64,000 nucleotides of DNA from Coprinopsis marcescibilis (Eukaryota; Basidiomycota; Agaricomycetes; Agaricales; Psathyrellaceae). How positions within the stretch are numbered: position 1 is the stretch's first letter; each line of letters begins with the position of its first letter. This document shows positions 11,692 to 23,542 of this stretch, piece by piece. Below the pieces are notes generated by a model that was not told the DNA's origin, did not search any database, and worked only from the letters and a program-made list of their open reading frames with translations. A program made the position numbers and the translations under genes. The stretch is taken from the NCBI GenBank assembly GCA_004369085.1, contig ML210166.1:62001-126000 (forward strand). Direction: 5' to 3'.

Positions 11692-12660
11692 CTAGTGGAC
11701 GACCACTGACAGGATCGACCAATACAGGAACTGTTCCACCTCATAATCACAGCCCTCTCCATTATCCTCGACATCTCTGCCAGACCCGCCTCCGTTCCCC
11801 ACAGGACGATTCCCACCCCGTCCGGAAACGAAGCCAGGAAGAATAATGCACTGCATCGTCAGCCTATGTCGATAAAAGCTAGGCAAGTCGCTAAAGACCT
11901 CTGGCAGCTCACAGTTGCACACATAAGTCGTTTCAGCCTCGCCATTTTCCTCTTGTTCCCATCTTGTCCTCTCGTAAAGACGCTTCAGGCGTTTCCTGCG
12001 CTCCTTCAAGCGTTGGGGGTGTATTTCCCAATCACTTTCGTCGTCGCCAGAATGCGTGCCGGATGTAGAGGGGCTTCGAATGCAGTCGATGTTAGCTGGA
12101 GACTCTACGCGAAGCTCAGCTTGGTTTAAAGCTTGAGAAGGAGGGGTATGTGACAAACTGGAAGGTGTGGCAGAAGGAGAACGCTCCGGTGGACTACAGT
12201 AGCCGTCGCTCTGCCCTTGCTCTTCGCCACTTGAATACTCTGGGTGATTTCTCGCGCGGCGTCTACTGTGCTCGCTCCTTCCACGACGTATACCAAGACC
12301 ATCCCCATACTCTTCGAATTCCGAGTCCGATGACTCGGAAGCCACTGCCCTTTCACCATCCTCATCATCTTCGGACTTAAAAGTCGAGTTGCGCACAGGA
12401 GTGGTTGGCTCCCTCGATCTTATATGCTCCAGGAACGAGACACTGTACGGTGCAATTGCACCAGCCGACAGTGATTCTTCTCGTTTCACACGCGGAGAAG
12501 AATTTGGCGATTCGGACGGAGAGGTGATCGCTGGTGTCACAGGCTCTATCTTTGCAGAGACCGGCTTCTTGATCGTTTTAGTTGAAAGGTCTGGTCTAGA
12601 CGGCTGCTGTGGGCTTTGAATGTCTTCACAAGTCCTCGTGATAGGTTTGATTTTCGCCAT
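11692..12660 (-). CDS. Hypothetical Ser-rich acidic/basic protein
   Basis: A single uninterrupted frame of 322 codons begins ATG at 12660. The first half is disordered, with Ser/Pro/Glu-rich clusters and a likely basic nuclear-type patch (RRGRSEHSRRRARNHP). A predicted charged helix (RLKERRKRLKRLYERTRWEQ) precedes a short Cys/His segment with YVCNCELPEVF and, 20 or so residues later, YRHRLTMQC. This could be a small zinc-binding or BED-like remnant but lacks a full known finger. The C-terminus is Gly-rich and hydrophobic at the very end. I do not recognise the family. Length and lack of stops in Ser-rich sequence make it a likely gene, probably nuclear by inference only. Confidence 0.6.
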   Translation of the reverse strand: MAKIKPITRTCEDIQSPQQPSRPDLSTKTIKKPVSAKIEPVTPAITSPSESPNSSPRVKREESLSAGAIAPYSVSFLEHIRSREPTTPVRNSTFKSEDDEDGERAVASESSDSEFEEYGDGLGIRRGRSEHSRRRARNHPEYSSGEEQGQSDGYCSPPERSPSATPSSLSHTPPSQALNQAELRVESPANIDCIRSPSTSGTHSGDDESDWEIHPQRLKERRKRLKRLYERTRWEQEENGEAETTYVCNCELPEVFSDLPSFYRHRLTMQCIILPGFVSGRGGNRPVGNGGGSGRDVEDNGEGCDYEVEQFLYWSILSVVVH

Positions 12661-12967
12661 GATGTGAGCAGCCCGTGTTGTTGGGAATGGAAGGGAAGAG
12701 AGAAAGTGCAGGCCACAGTGTCATTTAAACATCCACGTTAATCTGGCAGCACAATACAGTAACCTGTCGTCACCTCCGCATCCACTGAGGCTGCACTGCT
12801 CCGTATCTGAAGCCCCAATAATGTCCACGATACAGTTGCCAACCTGCCACTTGAAAGGTCTTGACAATTTAGCAGTGGCAAATCGCAACGGACATAATAT
12901 TTGCTGCTCCAGCTGTGGCGTTGTGCCACTGTTTCAATGTCAGCTCACATCTGTGTGGCTTAAACGA
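12661..12967. other. Intergenic stretch left of the LTR
   Basis: Promoter side of the minus-strand hypothetical gene; no other feature seen. Confidence 0.4.
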
Positions 12968-13684
12968 TGTAGAGGACGCGTATTGCCTCCTCAGGGATCT
13001 CGACGCGTCCTCTCTTACATCTTACATGACTCCTTGCACAGCTCACATGATTAGTCGAACCTTTGCTTTCCTTATTTAGACTTTACTTACCCTTATCTGG
13101 ACACAGCTTGACTACATCGTGGAAAGAGATCTAATCTACGGTGCAGGGCTGTCCTAGATGCTAGATAGATACGAGACGAGACTCTAGGCCTAACAAACCT
13201 TATTTGTACCAGTTCTTTCACGGAACACCTCTTTTTAGTATAAAACCTGAGGCATTCGCCTCGAGACTTTTTAGCTTCTTACCAGAGGGAACCTAGTTCA
13301 ATACATCGTGTTTTGCACCCTTGACCTCTCCATGCTTCGTCTCTACTTTCCCTGCTTTGTCCCTATTCTCTCTGCTTCCCTCTCTCTTTCATCCTCTTCC
13401 CACTCGCTCTGCACCAAGTGGTGTCTACAGTCTCTAGTGAGGGACTCTCGTATTTTGCTTCGTCTCGGCTTATCTCATCTAGTAAGCCTTCGTGAAAGCT
13501 CTAGTCGTACTAACCTTGTGTCCTCCCCCCTTTATATCTCTCAACTCCTTCTCTCTAGGTTCCCGGTTCGCGAGCACCCGCTTGGAATGGTTTAGCACGG
13601 CACTTTAGCACCCGTGCGCACCTGGTCGCTTATTCCCCGTTCCGAACACGTGCGCGACCGACTAGTCAGGTCGCAGCCCCTACA
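12968..13684 (+). mobile_element. Probable solo LTR of a retrotransposon
   Basis: The 717-bp segment begins TGTAG and ends CTACA, a 5-bp inverted terminus of the TG...CA type, and is bounded on both sides by ACGA (12964-12967 and 13685-13688), as expected for a short target-site duplication. Inside is a TATAAAA box at 13239-13245 that would direct plus-strand transcription, followed by a pyrimidine-rich tract, as is common in fungal LTRs. A perfect 11-bp palindrome (12971-12981 with 13003-13013) sits at the left end. No gag, pol or integrase frame is present nearby, so this would be a solo LTR. An alternative is the 5' LTR of a truncated element, because TGGCGTGAGG 11 bases beyond the end could be a weak primer-binding site. 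Confidence 0.5.
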
Positions 13685-14214
13685 ACGAGAATCCTGGCGT
13701 GAGGTAGGGGTTTCATCGACGTTCTTTTAAGCGCTGGATTGCCGCTTTCGATGGTTTAGTAAGGCGGCGGAGCCTGAAATGCTCGGAGGGTATATCTTCG
13801 AGGATGTAGTGTCACTACACAGCCTGGTTAGAGATAAGTACTCCCAGAGTTTACACACACGGTGGCAGAAAAAACTGCCCTCCTCGCTCCTAACACCGTC
13901 AAGAACATTAAGGAGTCCCGATAGAGTGCTAAGATTGGCTGTAGACTCTCATACTGGTACTTAGTTGAATTCCTTTGTTTCCTTCTGGTCTTCTTCTCGG
14001 GACGGGAAAGCGCAATTAATGTCCTCGATGCAGATTGAAGGGTCCCGGAAGTTATTGCAAGAAGGAGTCGTCGACGCTAACATATCTTTACACGACCGCG
14101 GGCCGGGGCAAACGGCCAGCGCAATGCGGCAATTGCCGAGAGGTACTGGGCTTAGTAACACGAATTCCTGACATACTATTCGACCACTGCCAGTGAGACG
14201 CCCTAAACAGGGCC
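13685..14214. other. Intergenic stretch, possible retroelement leader
   Basis: The stretch lies between the LTR-like repeat and the NACHT gene. No frame or domain is recognised. It contains the presumed NACHT promoter, or, if the LTR is not solo, the first bases of a decayed internal region. Confidence 0.35.
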
Positions 14215-16945
14215 ATGCCTTTATTCCAGGACTCGCAGTATTTCTCGATCAACGGTGGTGTTTTTAATGATTATTCGACGGTTACCTATGGTCTAGGACG
14301 TAAGTTATTATCGGTACCGCTGCTCGCTTGCTCACAAGGCCCATTTCTAGCGCTCGCCTATCTTCAGCAATCCGCTGCCTCGAGTGCATCGCATGATTCT
14401 CAGGAGCGGTATCCTCCTCAGAAATGCCATATAGAGACTAGGGGGCAGGCGCTCCATCACATCCTTACCTGGGCCAGACTGCCCCGTCAGGATCGAAGAA
14501 AATCAGTCTATTGGCTTTACGCCCCTGCAGGGATGGGGAAGACAGCCATCGCCCAGAGCGTCGCTGAGCAGTGCGAAGAGCTTGGACTTTTGGGAGCAAC
14601 GTTTTTCTTCTTCCGCTTGGACGCTAGTCGCAACAGAGCCGAGAAGTTAGTCGCCTCGATTGCAGTACACCTCTGTGAATCACTACCTGATCTAAAGCCT
14701 CACGTCGAACAAGTCATCCTGTCCACCCCAACAATTCTCACCAAATCCCTGCCAACCCAGCTGCAGAAGCTCATTGTTGAGCCACTGAAAAAGGTTCCCC
14801 AGCCGGAAGGTGATAGGATTGTCATTATAGACGGCCTTGACGAATGCATTGGACCCGACCCCAAAGAGGTCGACCCAGCTAAAGAGCAAAGGCTCGTTCT
14901 CGAGATGATCGACACCCTCCAATCATTCGACCTCCCCCTCGCTTTCCTTATTGTCAGTCGGCCAGAGAGCTGGATCAAGCACGGATTCAAGGCGCTTCCT
15001 CGTCTACTCAACGCCACAGAAGCAGTTGACCTGTACGACATATCCAACGGTAACCAAGATATCGAGATTTATCTTCGGTCTGAATTCACGCGGATACGTG
15101 AAGGATCGGAGATCTCTAGCCAATGGCCCTCGGACAAGGATATTCTCGACTTGATCAAAAGAGCTTCTGGCCAGTTCATTTATGCCACGACGGTGATACG
15201 ATACGTTGACAATCCCTGGAGCTCTCCGAAAGACCGCCTCAAGACCATCCTTGCTTCAGAGACCCCACCAGACCACAACCCTCTAGAAACGCTGGATACC
15301 TTGTACCTTACCATCTTGCAACAATCCCCTAACCACGAGCTTACCAGAGAGGTTTTGAGCCTTCTCATTTTCTCACAGGTCCTCCTTTCCAACAACGGAA
15401 GATCAAGAGGAATTCAGAGCTCCCAAACCGATATCTGCCAACATATGTTCAATTTGCCCCCATATGCCCTCCGAGGGTTACATTCGCTTGTCCGAACGGA
15501 GGGAAACGCGTCCAATAATCCTTTTTACCATACCACATTCGCGGAGTTCCTTCAATCCAAACACAGATCCAAGCAATTCTCCCGACCTCCCGAACATGAC
15601 ACTATAATACGTATACTGCGCACATGCTTCGCTCTTCTTGCTTCCTCAGAATCTGTTGAAATGACGCTCTGTGGTGGGTTTACATTACTTATTTCTGTTT
15701 CCTTGGCTATTTACTCATTGTGCAATGTCACTCCAGCACGGGACAGTCGCGTGGTCTCATCCCGCATCTGGGTTTCCCTCTGGTGGTTCCTCGACTTCAG
15801 CGCGGTTGCAGACCCCCTTTCGATCATGGATGAACTTGTCAGCTGCAATTTTGGAGATCTGCTCAGTGAATCTGTGGAGTGGACGGGGGGTTCGTTGCGC
15901 AGGGTGTGTTGGATGCCTCTACGCCACTATCGTGATCCCAAGCCATCCATCCTCACTCGCAGCCGGGCGAGAAATACCATGGTACACTTGCACGGTCTCT
16001 ACGATGCAGCTGTGGTGTCCCAGCTGTCTCGATTGGATTCCGATTTTCAAGAGTATCTCAAACGATTGATCGTTGCTGCGCTTACTACTATGCCACACCC
16101 AGCTGCCCCAGCCGGGATGAATCTTTTCACCATCCATCAAGACGAGGAATCGGGGCATTTCAACTTGCAGTTCGAGGGTCGCAACGTAGGCGACATGCTA
16201 ACCAGCGCTGCATTGGGATACTGTGTGGAACCGAACCGGGCACTGACCGCTGTCTTCAGAGGTAACAGCAAAAGGTTCATTAAAGAATGGCAGCGCAGGC
16301 TATCTTTGATGTTTCTTCAGTGTTTCAGGGATGACTTCATTGCTTTCTTGGCTGATCCGGCTCGCTCAGGACCGCATGGATGGAACATAATCAAACACTC
16401 ACAGCTTGTGTCCCTGACGAGCGCTTGTTTCCAATACGCCTTCACCGAATATGGCCCGATATATCCTTTACTACTGTAAGAAGTTGACCCTTATCTGTAG
16501 CTAAACTGTCAATGACGGGATGAAACCCTCCTTTAGACGCAGTTTCGGACTCCTGACCTTGATCAACAAGTCGGTCAATGATGTTCTTCCGACCCTAACG
16601 GCTTTGTACAGGCTCGAAAACTACTCAGACAAGCCGGTTGACATTGGAAAGAGGTACATAAAAGTGCTTGCCGATGGGTTCAACTTCTACTGGGCCCCCA
16701 CCATCATCATCTGTCTCCTTCTTGAAAACGCGGAAATGGCGACCCTTGTGGCCGACGTTTGCGAGTCCCTGTACAACGAACGTTCTTCCGACATCTCAAC
16801 CAAAGAGATGCGAACGATCAGGAACGATATTCGCTATTACAAAAAGCTTTGCAAGGCCGCCACATTGGACCCCAAATCCTACTTTACACCCAAAGAAAGC
16901 GCCATAACTAAATTATTGGCTCCTTTCAAACGAACCCTGACTTAG
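14215..16945 (+). CDS. NACHT-domain STAND NTPase
   Basis: The first frame (14215-16479) continues across a phase-2 intron (16476-16536) into 16537-16945. A further likely intron at 14300-14350 (GTAAGT...CTAG, 51 nt) is phase-neutral, so the product is 872 residues if spliced and 889 if retained. The N-terminus has FSINGGVFNDYS, a leader often seen in agaricomycete NACHT proteins. Walker A is APAGMGKT near residue 103 and Walker B is IVIIDGLDEC near residue 202, with SRPE shortly after as in NACHT sensor 1. The C-terminal 400 residues show no ankyrin, WD40 or TPR repeats and are not recognised. Such proteins are thought to act as intracellular sensors in self/non-self recognition or defence; that role is inferred from the family. 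Confidence 0.85.
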
Positions 16946-17104
16946 TTAATGTCAAGCCTGCGACTTTGTCATGTGTCGAAGTTAGATTAGCGGTTGATGT
17001 GTATAATACTATAGTACATGTTCATTGTTGGAGTACGAGAATGCAGACAATCAAGAGAAGTAAATATAATAGAGCAAGATGCTATTGTCCATAAAGTCCA
17101 CAGC

Positions 17105-17643
17105 TCAAGGATGAGCATCATTGGCCCGGGTATTGACAACGGTGGCAGCGAGTCCACCGAAAGCACGGGCGGCGCGGTTATACAGACCCGGGCCTTTCTC
17201 CATGTCCTGAGTACGATCGTCGATAACCGTGCTGGTATCTCCCAAAGTGCGTGTGGCACGATTGTAGAGAGCCACACCCTTACTAACGAGTCCTTGGCAG
17301 TTCCTGCAGCCCGGGTGGTAGACCATTGTCGGGGACTTTTCAATGCTGGACGGACAAAGCGTAATTAGCTGTCCAATCAAACTTGTCGAAATCGGAATTA
17401 CTCACAATTCCTCGCATTGTGGCTCCTTGCATTCCGAGGGACGGTATCCATGTACTTGCCAGTGCTGCGGGTGGTTCGAGCACTTTATACTCTGGCATAA
17501 TTCGTACTGTTGAGGAATGTGTTCAGTACTTAACGAAATAAACAAATGAATCAAAAGTCACTTACTACGTCTTCCTGGTAATAGCATTTGATCTCGTTGG
17601 GGCAATCCAAGTAAATGTGTCGGACTTTCTGCGAGAGACACAT
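17105..17643 (-). CDS. Small Met-Cys family protein S1
   Basis: Three exons on the minus strand, 17643-17566, 17506-17406 and 17345-17105, give 139 residues. It begins MCLSQKVRHIYLDCPNEIKC. Further Cys/His-rich spacing follows (YELCQSIKCSNHP, then C-x4-C), then a third exon with YHPGCRNCQGLVSK and LYNRATR. A near duplicate of the LYNR segment appears again within exon 3 (LYNRAARAFGG). No signal peptide, membrane segment or known domain is visible. S2 at 25352 has the same exon-1 length and the same total length. The CxxC pairs suggest metal binding, but this is inference. A TATA-like box lies at 17741-17748. Confidence 0.8.
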
Positions 17644-17740
17644 GCTGACAACGACAAGTTCTGGATGGACTATGTGAAGACGAAGGGATTGAGAAACGAG
17701 AGTGGGGGGTTGGGTTGGCACTGGGGCAGTTTTCGACACC

Positions 17741-17748
17741 AATTTATA
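17741..17748 (-). promoter_or_regulatory. TATA-like box of S1
   Basis: TATAAATT read on the minus strand, about 98 bases before the ATG, and followed by GGTG exactly as upstream of S2. Confidence 0.5.
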
Positions 17749-18416
17749 CTTCGAGAATTGCGGCGATGATTCCAAAACGAGCTTCATCATAAGCCACATC
17801 CGTGTTTCACGAGCCTCATGGTCAGCAGAGGACAATGAAATGATGTGGTTCTCCGTGTCTGTAAAAGGTGCAATCATACGATCAATCTCTTTGCCCTTTA
17901 CACTTCCACTTCTCGCGCCTTTTTGACAAGTTCCGGAGAGCCATGCCACTGTGCACGCTTAAATATCTACTCTGGACAAAAAGAGATATTCGAAATGACG
18001 TTCTGAAAGGACAATCACCCCACTCGAAACAAGCGCCCGTTTGGTACATCGGCAAAGAGACATGGGGATAGATCTGTTCTGTTACTACAGTTTACTCATC
18101 GCTCATATATTTGCTTGCTACATCCAGATCTCTTTCTTCGTCATGAATTTGATCTAACTGAAAAGTGGCCACTCACAACGTACAAAGCGATAACAAAGGA
18201 CCCGGTCAATTCCCGGAAACGACCAAATACTCAGACATGACCTCACATCCTGATCGTGTATTATGACTAGGTGCCACACATCTGCCATAATACGTACGTC
18301 AGAGGATCTTCGATAGAGCGAGTACTGCGGTCACAAAGGTGGAAGTGGAATCATCGACTCGGATCCAAAGGGAAAGAACTAATGACGCAACAGGTGTGTA
18401 CTTCTCAATAAGCCGG
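17749..18416. other. Intergenic stretch, no gene seen
   Basis: The stretch lies between the S1 promoter and the 3' end of the SDR gene. Small open frames only. Confidence 0.45.
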
Positions 18417-19651
18417 CTACTTCTCTGGCAGCCCGACATCTGCGCGCGAGTTCAGAAGGCGACCTGGTCAAGTTAGATTGAGTTTTACATAGGCCTGGCG
18501 TTGGCTTACCTTCCATCCCTCCTTCCACCATGACTACCTGACCTGTTACGTGCCCAGACAAGTATCTAGAGGAGAGCACCAAGACCTGACGGGCAACATC
18601 TTCTGGAGTTGCAACCTTTTTTAAAGGCGTGCTGCACACCAAGATATCGTTCATTAAACAAGATCGAATATGATACACAGACGATGAACAAGTCTTACCT
18701 CGCTAGTGCCCTGTATACCACATCCGGGTCCTTCAGCGACTTTTCGGCCATTGGCTGATGATAAAAGTGGGCCCAATTCCTATGTGAAATGGCTAAAATA
18801 GCGAAGGACGTACTGTTTTGACCCAACCAGGCGCTACGCAGTTGACGCGTCCCTTCGGGGCAATCTTGACGATTTCGTTTTTGAGACTCATCGTAAGGCC
18901 ATACATCATAGCTGATCTAGACTCAGCACACTCCGAGACGAAGTTCAAGTCAGAAACTGACCACTCTTGGACGCAGCGTAGTCCGTATGTCCAGCCTCAC
19001 CTACATCACTTGTCAGAGTCCACAAGGCATAGCATCTTCGAGTTTTCAAGCTCACCGTACTTCCCCGCCGTGCTCCCAATCAATACAACAGCCGCGTCTT
19101 CTGCCTTGCTCTCCAGCGCCTCCCTCAGCCTGGCCAGATACTCTCTCACCACCAAGAATGTCGACGTCAAGTTGGATGTGAGAGTGGCGTTCCACTGGTC
19201 CAGCGACATATCGGCGATCGGTGAGGAAACGTCGTTGTAGATGGCATGATTAACGATCAGAACCTGTATGGGCCCGAATGTCGTAGATCCCTGGCCGGTA
19301 CCTGAGTATGCCTTCTGAAACAAGGCTTTGACCTGATCCTCGTTAGTCAGATCCGCCTGAATTGCTTGGACGCTGTTCTCATAGTCGGCCTGCACCGGTC
19401 CCAGTGTTTTGTTATTTGTGTTGTAGTGAGCCGTGACATGTGCTCCCTGCTCTATATCCATGTGTTAGTTGACATGCTGCTTCAATTTGATTTCGTTTTG
19501 GAGGGGATACAAACCAGCAAAGGCCCTGACCGTAGCCAGTCCAATTCCGCCACTTGCACCTGAAGGGTCACAATCGTCAGATTAACATAGCAGTTAGACG
19601 GTAAGACATACCAGTGACAAGTACATGAACGCCTTTGAGTCCGATATCCAT
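18417..19651 (-). CDS. Short-chain dehydrogenase/reductase
   Basis: Eight exons on the minus strand: 19651-19612, 19559-19515, 19451-19056, 19000-18962, 18911-18814, 18754-18699, 18631-18510 and 18463-18417, giving 280 residues, a normal classical SDR length. The cofactor loop TGASGGIG is at residues 13-20. A VNHA segment stands where NNAG is usual, VVLIGSTAG supplies the catalytic Ser, and the active-site pair is YAASK in GHTDYAASKSA. VNCVAPGWVKT follows, and near the end TPEDVARQVLVLSSRYLSGH and GQVVMVEGG complete the fold. Substrate is unknown. The gene is divergent from the MYND gene to the right, with a 564-bp spacer. Confidence 0.9.
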
Positions 19652-20215
19652 TTTCCCTACTTTGGTCTCCGCAAGTGAATAAGTATGACGGTCGAAAGCA
19701 AGATATTCTCGGGCTTCGAACGGAAAGACATGTGGATAGGGGCTTCTGGACTATCCCGGCCCGCCACATCCGCTAGACAGACATTCGGAGTTAAGGCCCG
19801 AACACACGCCGTTGAGGTACCGCAGGGTGCACTTGGTGTAACCTCACTGTTAAACCTTGGTGGAGCCTCATAGCGATTCAATTTTAGCGGAACCCCATGG
19901 AAAAAGGGAAAGACGACGATGAGACGCCGCGGAGCCGAGTCCGACGCGTCGCACTTAGAAAGATAACGCGCCTGATCCCCCGATCACACCACAGCTGTAT
20001 CCGTATACATCCAATGTCTCATCTTTAAAGACCCATCTAATACATACAGCAGCTTACGTTGTACTCCAGTAGCACCGGTCTTGTTCTTCTCTCCCTCTCC
20101 GCTTGTTCTTGCTTTTTTTCTGACGAAACTGGCCACCCGTTAATGAATTACCAATTTAAACCATAGTACACCACCCAGGGAACCTTCAAAGAACAAGAAA
20201 GGAACTGAAGGAAGA
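19652..20215. other. Divergent promoter region, SDR and MYND genes
   Basis: A 564-bp spacer between two genes transcribed away from each other. No further gene is seen. Confidence 0.45.
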
Positions 20216-22276
20216 ATGGGCCGCTTCCTGAACCTGATATTCGACGGCCAAGACCGGGGCTCGGAACGTATCCCACCAATTCCTTCCAACCTTGGCCAGG
20301 CATGCTATAAATGTTACGCCGAAGAATCGCACAAGGTTGCTCTATCCACCTGTGGAAATTGTAAACGGATTGCATATTGTAGTACAGGTATGCACATTCT
20401 TAGTCGTCCAGCACGCACGTCGCTCAGAACCGATTCTCATCTAAACGTCCTGTATTAGGATGCCAAAAGGTAAGAGAGAAAGGTCGCTGAACGACGTACC
20501 TGGTGCCCGTTCTGATTGGGGTGAACATTAAGAACGACTGGAGAGCCCACATGCCGGTATGCAACGCACTAAAAGCACTGGAATGTTCCGAAAACTCGTT
20601 CCAAATGGCCATGCTTTCTGGGGGAATAATCCTCGCAGGCGCAAACCCAGGCCTACGCAAAGACTTCATCAAACGCCTCGTCCTCGTCGACATCTCCGAT
20701 TTCGAAGCATGTCTGCTCCAAGAAGGTAGCACACTAGGAAGCCTAGAGCGTGGCTTATTCCTATGGGAGCCCCGATGTACCGTCTGGTAAGCCAGACCAT
20801 CCTCTCCCAGTAGTGAAAAGCCAACCGAGCGACGTATAACAGCGGAATAACCGACCGCATGATCCGTGTCCTCCAACGCTCCTCAAGCCCCACAGCCTCA
20901 GAGTTCATCCCCTCCTCCCCGTCATCCACCACCACGTCCTCCTCAACCAGCAGCCACCAACCCACCAGCTTCCTCTACCCCTGCTCCACCTGCAAAACCA
21001 CCTTCTTCTGCAGCCCCACCCACGAGCTGCTCGGCACCCCCTCGCACACCCAGCACAAACAAAGCTCCGGCTGCAGCACCTTCACCCAATGCCAGCTCAA
21101 CCAACGCCTCCGCGAGAGCATCCGGCTCAAGCACGCCTTGGCCACGCTCGCCCTGGCAGACGTGTCCGCCGCGGCGGCCACCACGTCCCCCCGCTGCCGG
21201 GTCAGCACCTTCCACTTGGACGACAACGGGCTGGGGAGCAACATCGTATGGGTCCCCGACCGGGTGAAGCAGGAGTGGACGAGCCTGCGTGGTAGAAACT
21301 GGGAAGACGAGTTTTTGGAGGACGCCAAGGAGGCGATCTCGGTGCTGATTCCTGCGACGAGGGATATGCCGCATCCCGTGAATGCGTTCCTCCGCGCGGC
21401 CTCAGAGGCGTTGTCCGTCCCGATGACGATCCTGTGGGCTCTGGAGGTGATGAATGGGAAGAAGGTCGAGTGGAGGAGGAAGGATACGTTGAGGATCCAC
21501 GTGTGTCTCCGTCGTCATTTCTATTGGGAGGAGTTCGCTGATGGATGGTTAAATGGCAGATTATTGACGCGAGTGAGATGGAGTTCCAAGCGGGTCGCTT
21601 GATGGAAGAGATTCTGCATCGGCTGCCTGAGATTCGTGCGGTCGAGTTCACCCTGTTTGGCCAGGGCGTGGCGGATGTGAAGACGGAAGGCCCACACAGC
21701 GCTGGTACGAGGCAGGCCTTGACATGTTTGTCAGTATACACCGTATTGCTCAATAGAACAGCAACTAACCTGCCATTTTTCAGGGACTGTCGCAGACGTG
21801 GGCGTCAGGTCATCAGAATCTACAGTTCAGAGTGAGCAAACCCCAATTGGCTGGACTCTCCGAGAATCTGAAACGCACAATTTAGATGCTACCCCGAATT
21901 TGTACAGCGGATTGGACCTACCTTGCTCAGACCAGACCTTGCGACTGTCTTCAATTCAGACTCGGGTTTAGGGAACGTCAGGGGTTGGAGGAAAACGATG
22001 AAGCTTCTCGCAAAGATGAGGGTCCCCTTTGCATTCACGGTAGGCCACCTGAAGCTATCTCTGATAATAGTCAGTAATGTCAATCCATAGGCATATACGC
22101 AAGAACAAGCCAAAATCGACGCAAAGGAGTTCAAAAAAGCGGGTGGTAAATTGTGCAAGGAGTTGCAACCCCGCGTCAATCCCTGGGGCTCACTGGAGCT
22201 TGAACCAGGCAACGGTGCAGTCGGGTCGGAAATTCACTTTACAGCAAATGGTTGGATTGCAGGAGGGCTTCGATGA
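20216..22276 (+). CDS. MYND zinc-finger protein with Mss51-like C-terminal domain
   Basis: Eight exons: 20216-20387, 20459-20469, 20533-20786, 20843-21500, 21560-21729, 21784-21831, 21886-22039 and 22091-22276, giving 550 residues. The MYND finger is complete: CYKC, CGNC, YCSTGC and then H-x3-C in AHMPVC, with the last ligands joined across an 11-nt exon. A Ser-rich insert with extra Cys residues follows. The C-terminal half has RIHIIDASEMEF, EILHRLPEI and, near the end, AYTQEQAKID and NPWGSLELEPG, resembling the C-terminal domain of Mss51-like MYND proteins. The role is probably protein-protein interaction; no enzymatic residues are evident. The 3' end faces the minus-strand RRM gene 170 bp away. 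Confidence 0.85.
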
Positions 22277-22446
22277 CCACAAATCTTGACCGACATTATC
22301 TGTAATAAGTCGAGAGGGGGGCTGCAATTAATCATGTGTATATAGCTGTCTAGTAGATTACCGAGACAAATGCAGACGGGCCGCAAGTATCACGAATAGT
22401 ATTTTGGTGCACAGGGAGAACTGCCAATGCGCATGCGAGGAACCGT

Positions 22447-23374
22447 CTACTCCACCCGTTGTTGGTCTTCACGGGGTTGGATCTCGGCGGCGAATCGCAT
22501 GTAGACTTCCCTTCCGTCCGGACCAACTGCGTTGTTCAGATGTTCGACGGCAGCCTGGGCGCGCTCGGTGCTGCTGAACAGGATCATTCCGATGTCCCTC
22601 TCCTCCAGAGTGACCTTGTCCTTGACTGAAATAAGGGTACATACGTCAATAGCCGTTCCAGACTTCACTTTATGAAGATCACGTACAGAAAAAGGCTCGG
22701 TTGACATATGTTGAATGTTCACCCAAGAATTCCCTCAGCTGTGTCAAGTCACCCTTGAAGCGCTGGAAGATGACCTTGAAGGTGGGAGGGTACTGGGTTT
22801 GTCCATCGACAGTGGGTCCACGGGGTCCACTGTACATGAGGAAGAGGTCACGGTTGCCGTATTGGAAGGGCTCCTGCTTGCTGCTCTCAACGAGAGCAGT
22901 AGCATCTTCGAGGTTCTCAAACTCGACGTGGACTCTGGGTGCACCTGTTCTGCCCTCTGCAGAAAGAAACAACTGGTCAGCAAACCTGTTGGACAACACG
23001 AGCCTTTTTCACAACATACCTGACCACCTGGTAGCCTTGATAGGCCCAAACTCCTCCAAGAGCTTGACGAATTCGTCCTGCTTGGTGAAGAACGGCAGGT
23101 TGGAGACGAACACCAACTTTGATGGTCGCATATCCTGGGTAGCCTGGACAGGCCTCCTCTCCCTGAATGGAGTGCGCTGATGTGGAGCTTCGACCCCGTC
23201 CTCGAACCGCGTTGTCGACGTTGAGAAGGTCTTGACGAACGCTGCCCGAGAGCAGGCGACGGTGATGGCGGGCGTCGACCTGACGAATGACCTGGCAGCG
23301 ACAGACGTCGACAACGACCTTGTCTGTGTGCGCAAGACCTGGGCAAGAGCGCGTTGGGAGAATGTGAAGGCCAT
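22447..23374 (-). CDS. RRM protein, probably mitochondrial, copy 1
   Basis: Three exons, 23374-23020, 22956-22723 and 22625-22447, give 255 residues. The N-terminus (MAFTFSQRALAQVLR...) is rich in Arg/Ser/Ala with no acidic residues for about 50 positions, as in a mitochondrial presequence. RRM1 starts KLVFVSNLPFFTKQDEF and continues with RVHVEFENLEDATALVE. A second, more divergent RRM runs from FKVIFQRFKGDL to GPDGREVYMRFA. The second half of RRM2 lies in exon 3. The neighbouring gene is a tandem paralog with the same three-exon plan. RNA target unknown. Confidence 0.85.
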
Positions 23375-23542
23375 TGTAATAGTGACGGGATGGTGGGAGG
23401 ACGAAAGTGAGTGACCTGGCAATTGAATTTCGGGGCAAATTTTGTTAACGCGCCTGCACGTGCCCCTTGAGAATCGCTTGGCAAACATAAAAATATTTAG
23501 CTAATAAATTATAAAAAAAGATAACCACTCTGACACAATGTA

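Noticed and set aside
14700..15047. Minus-strand 115-codon frame
   Set aside because: It mirrors the Walker B region of the NACHT gene and has no independent support.
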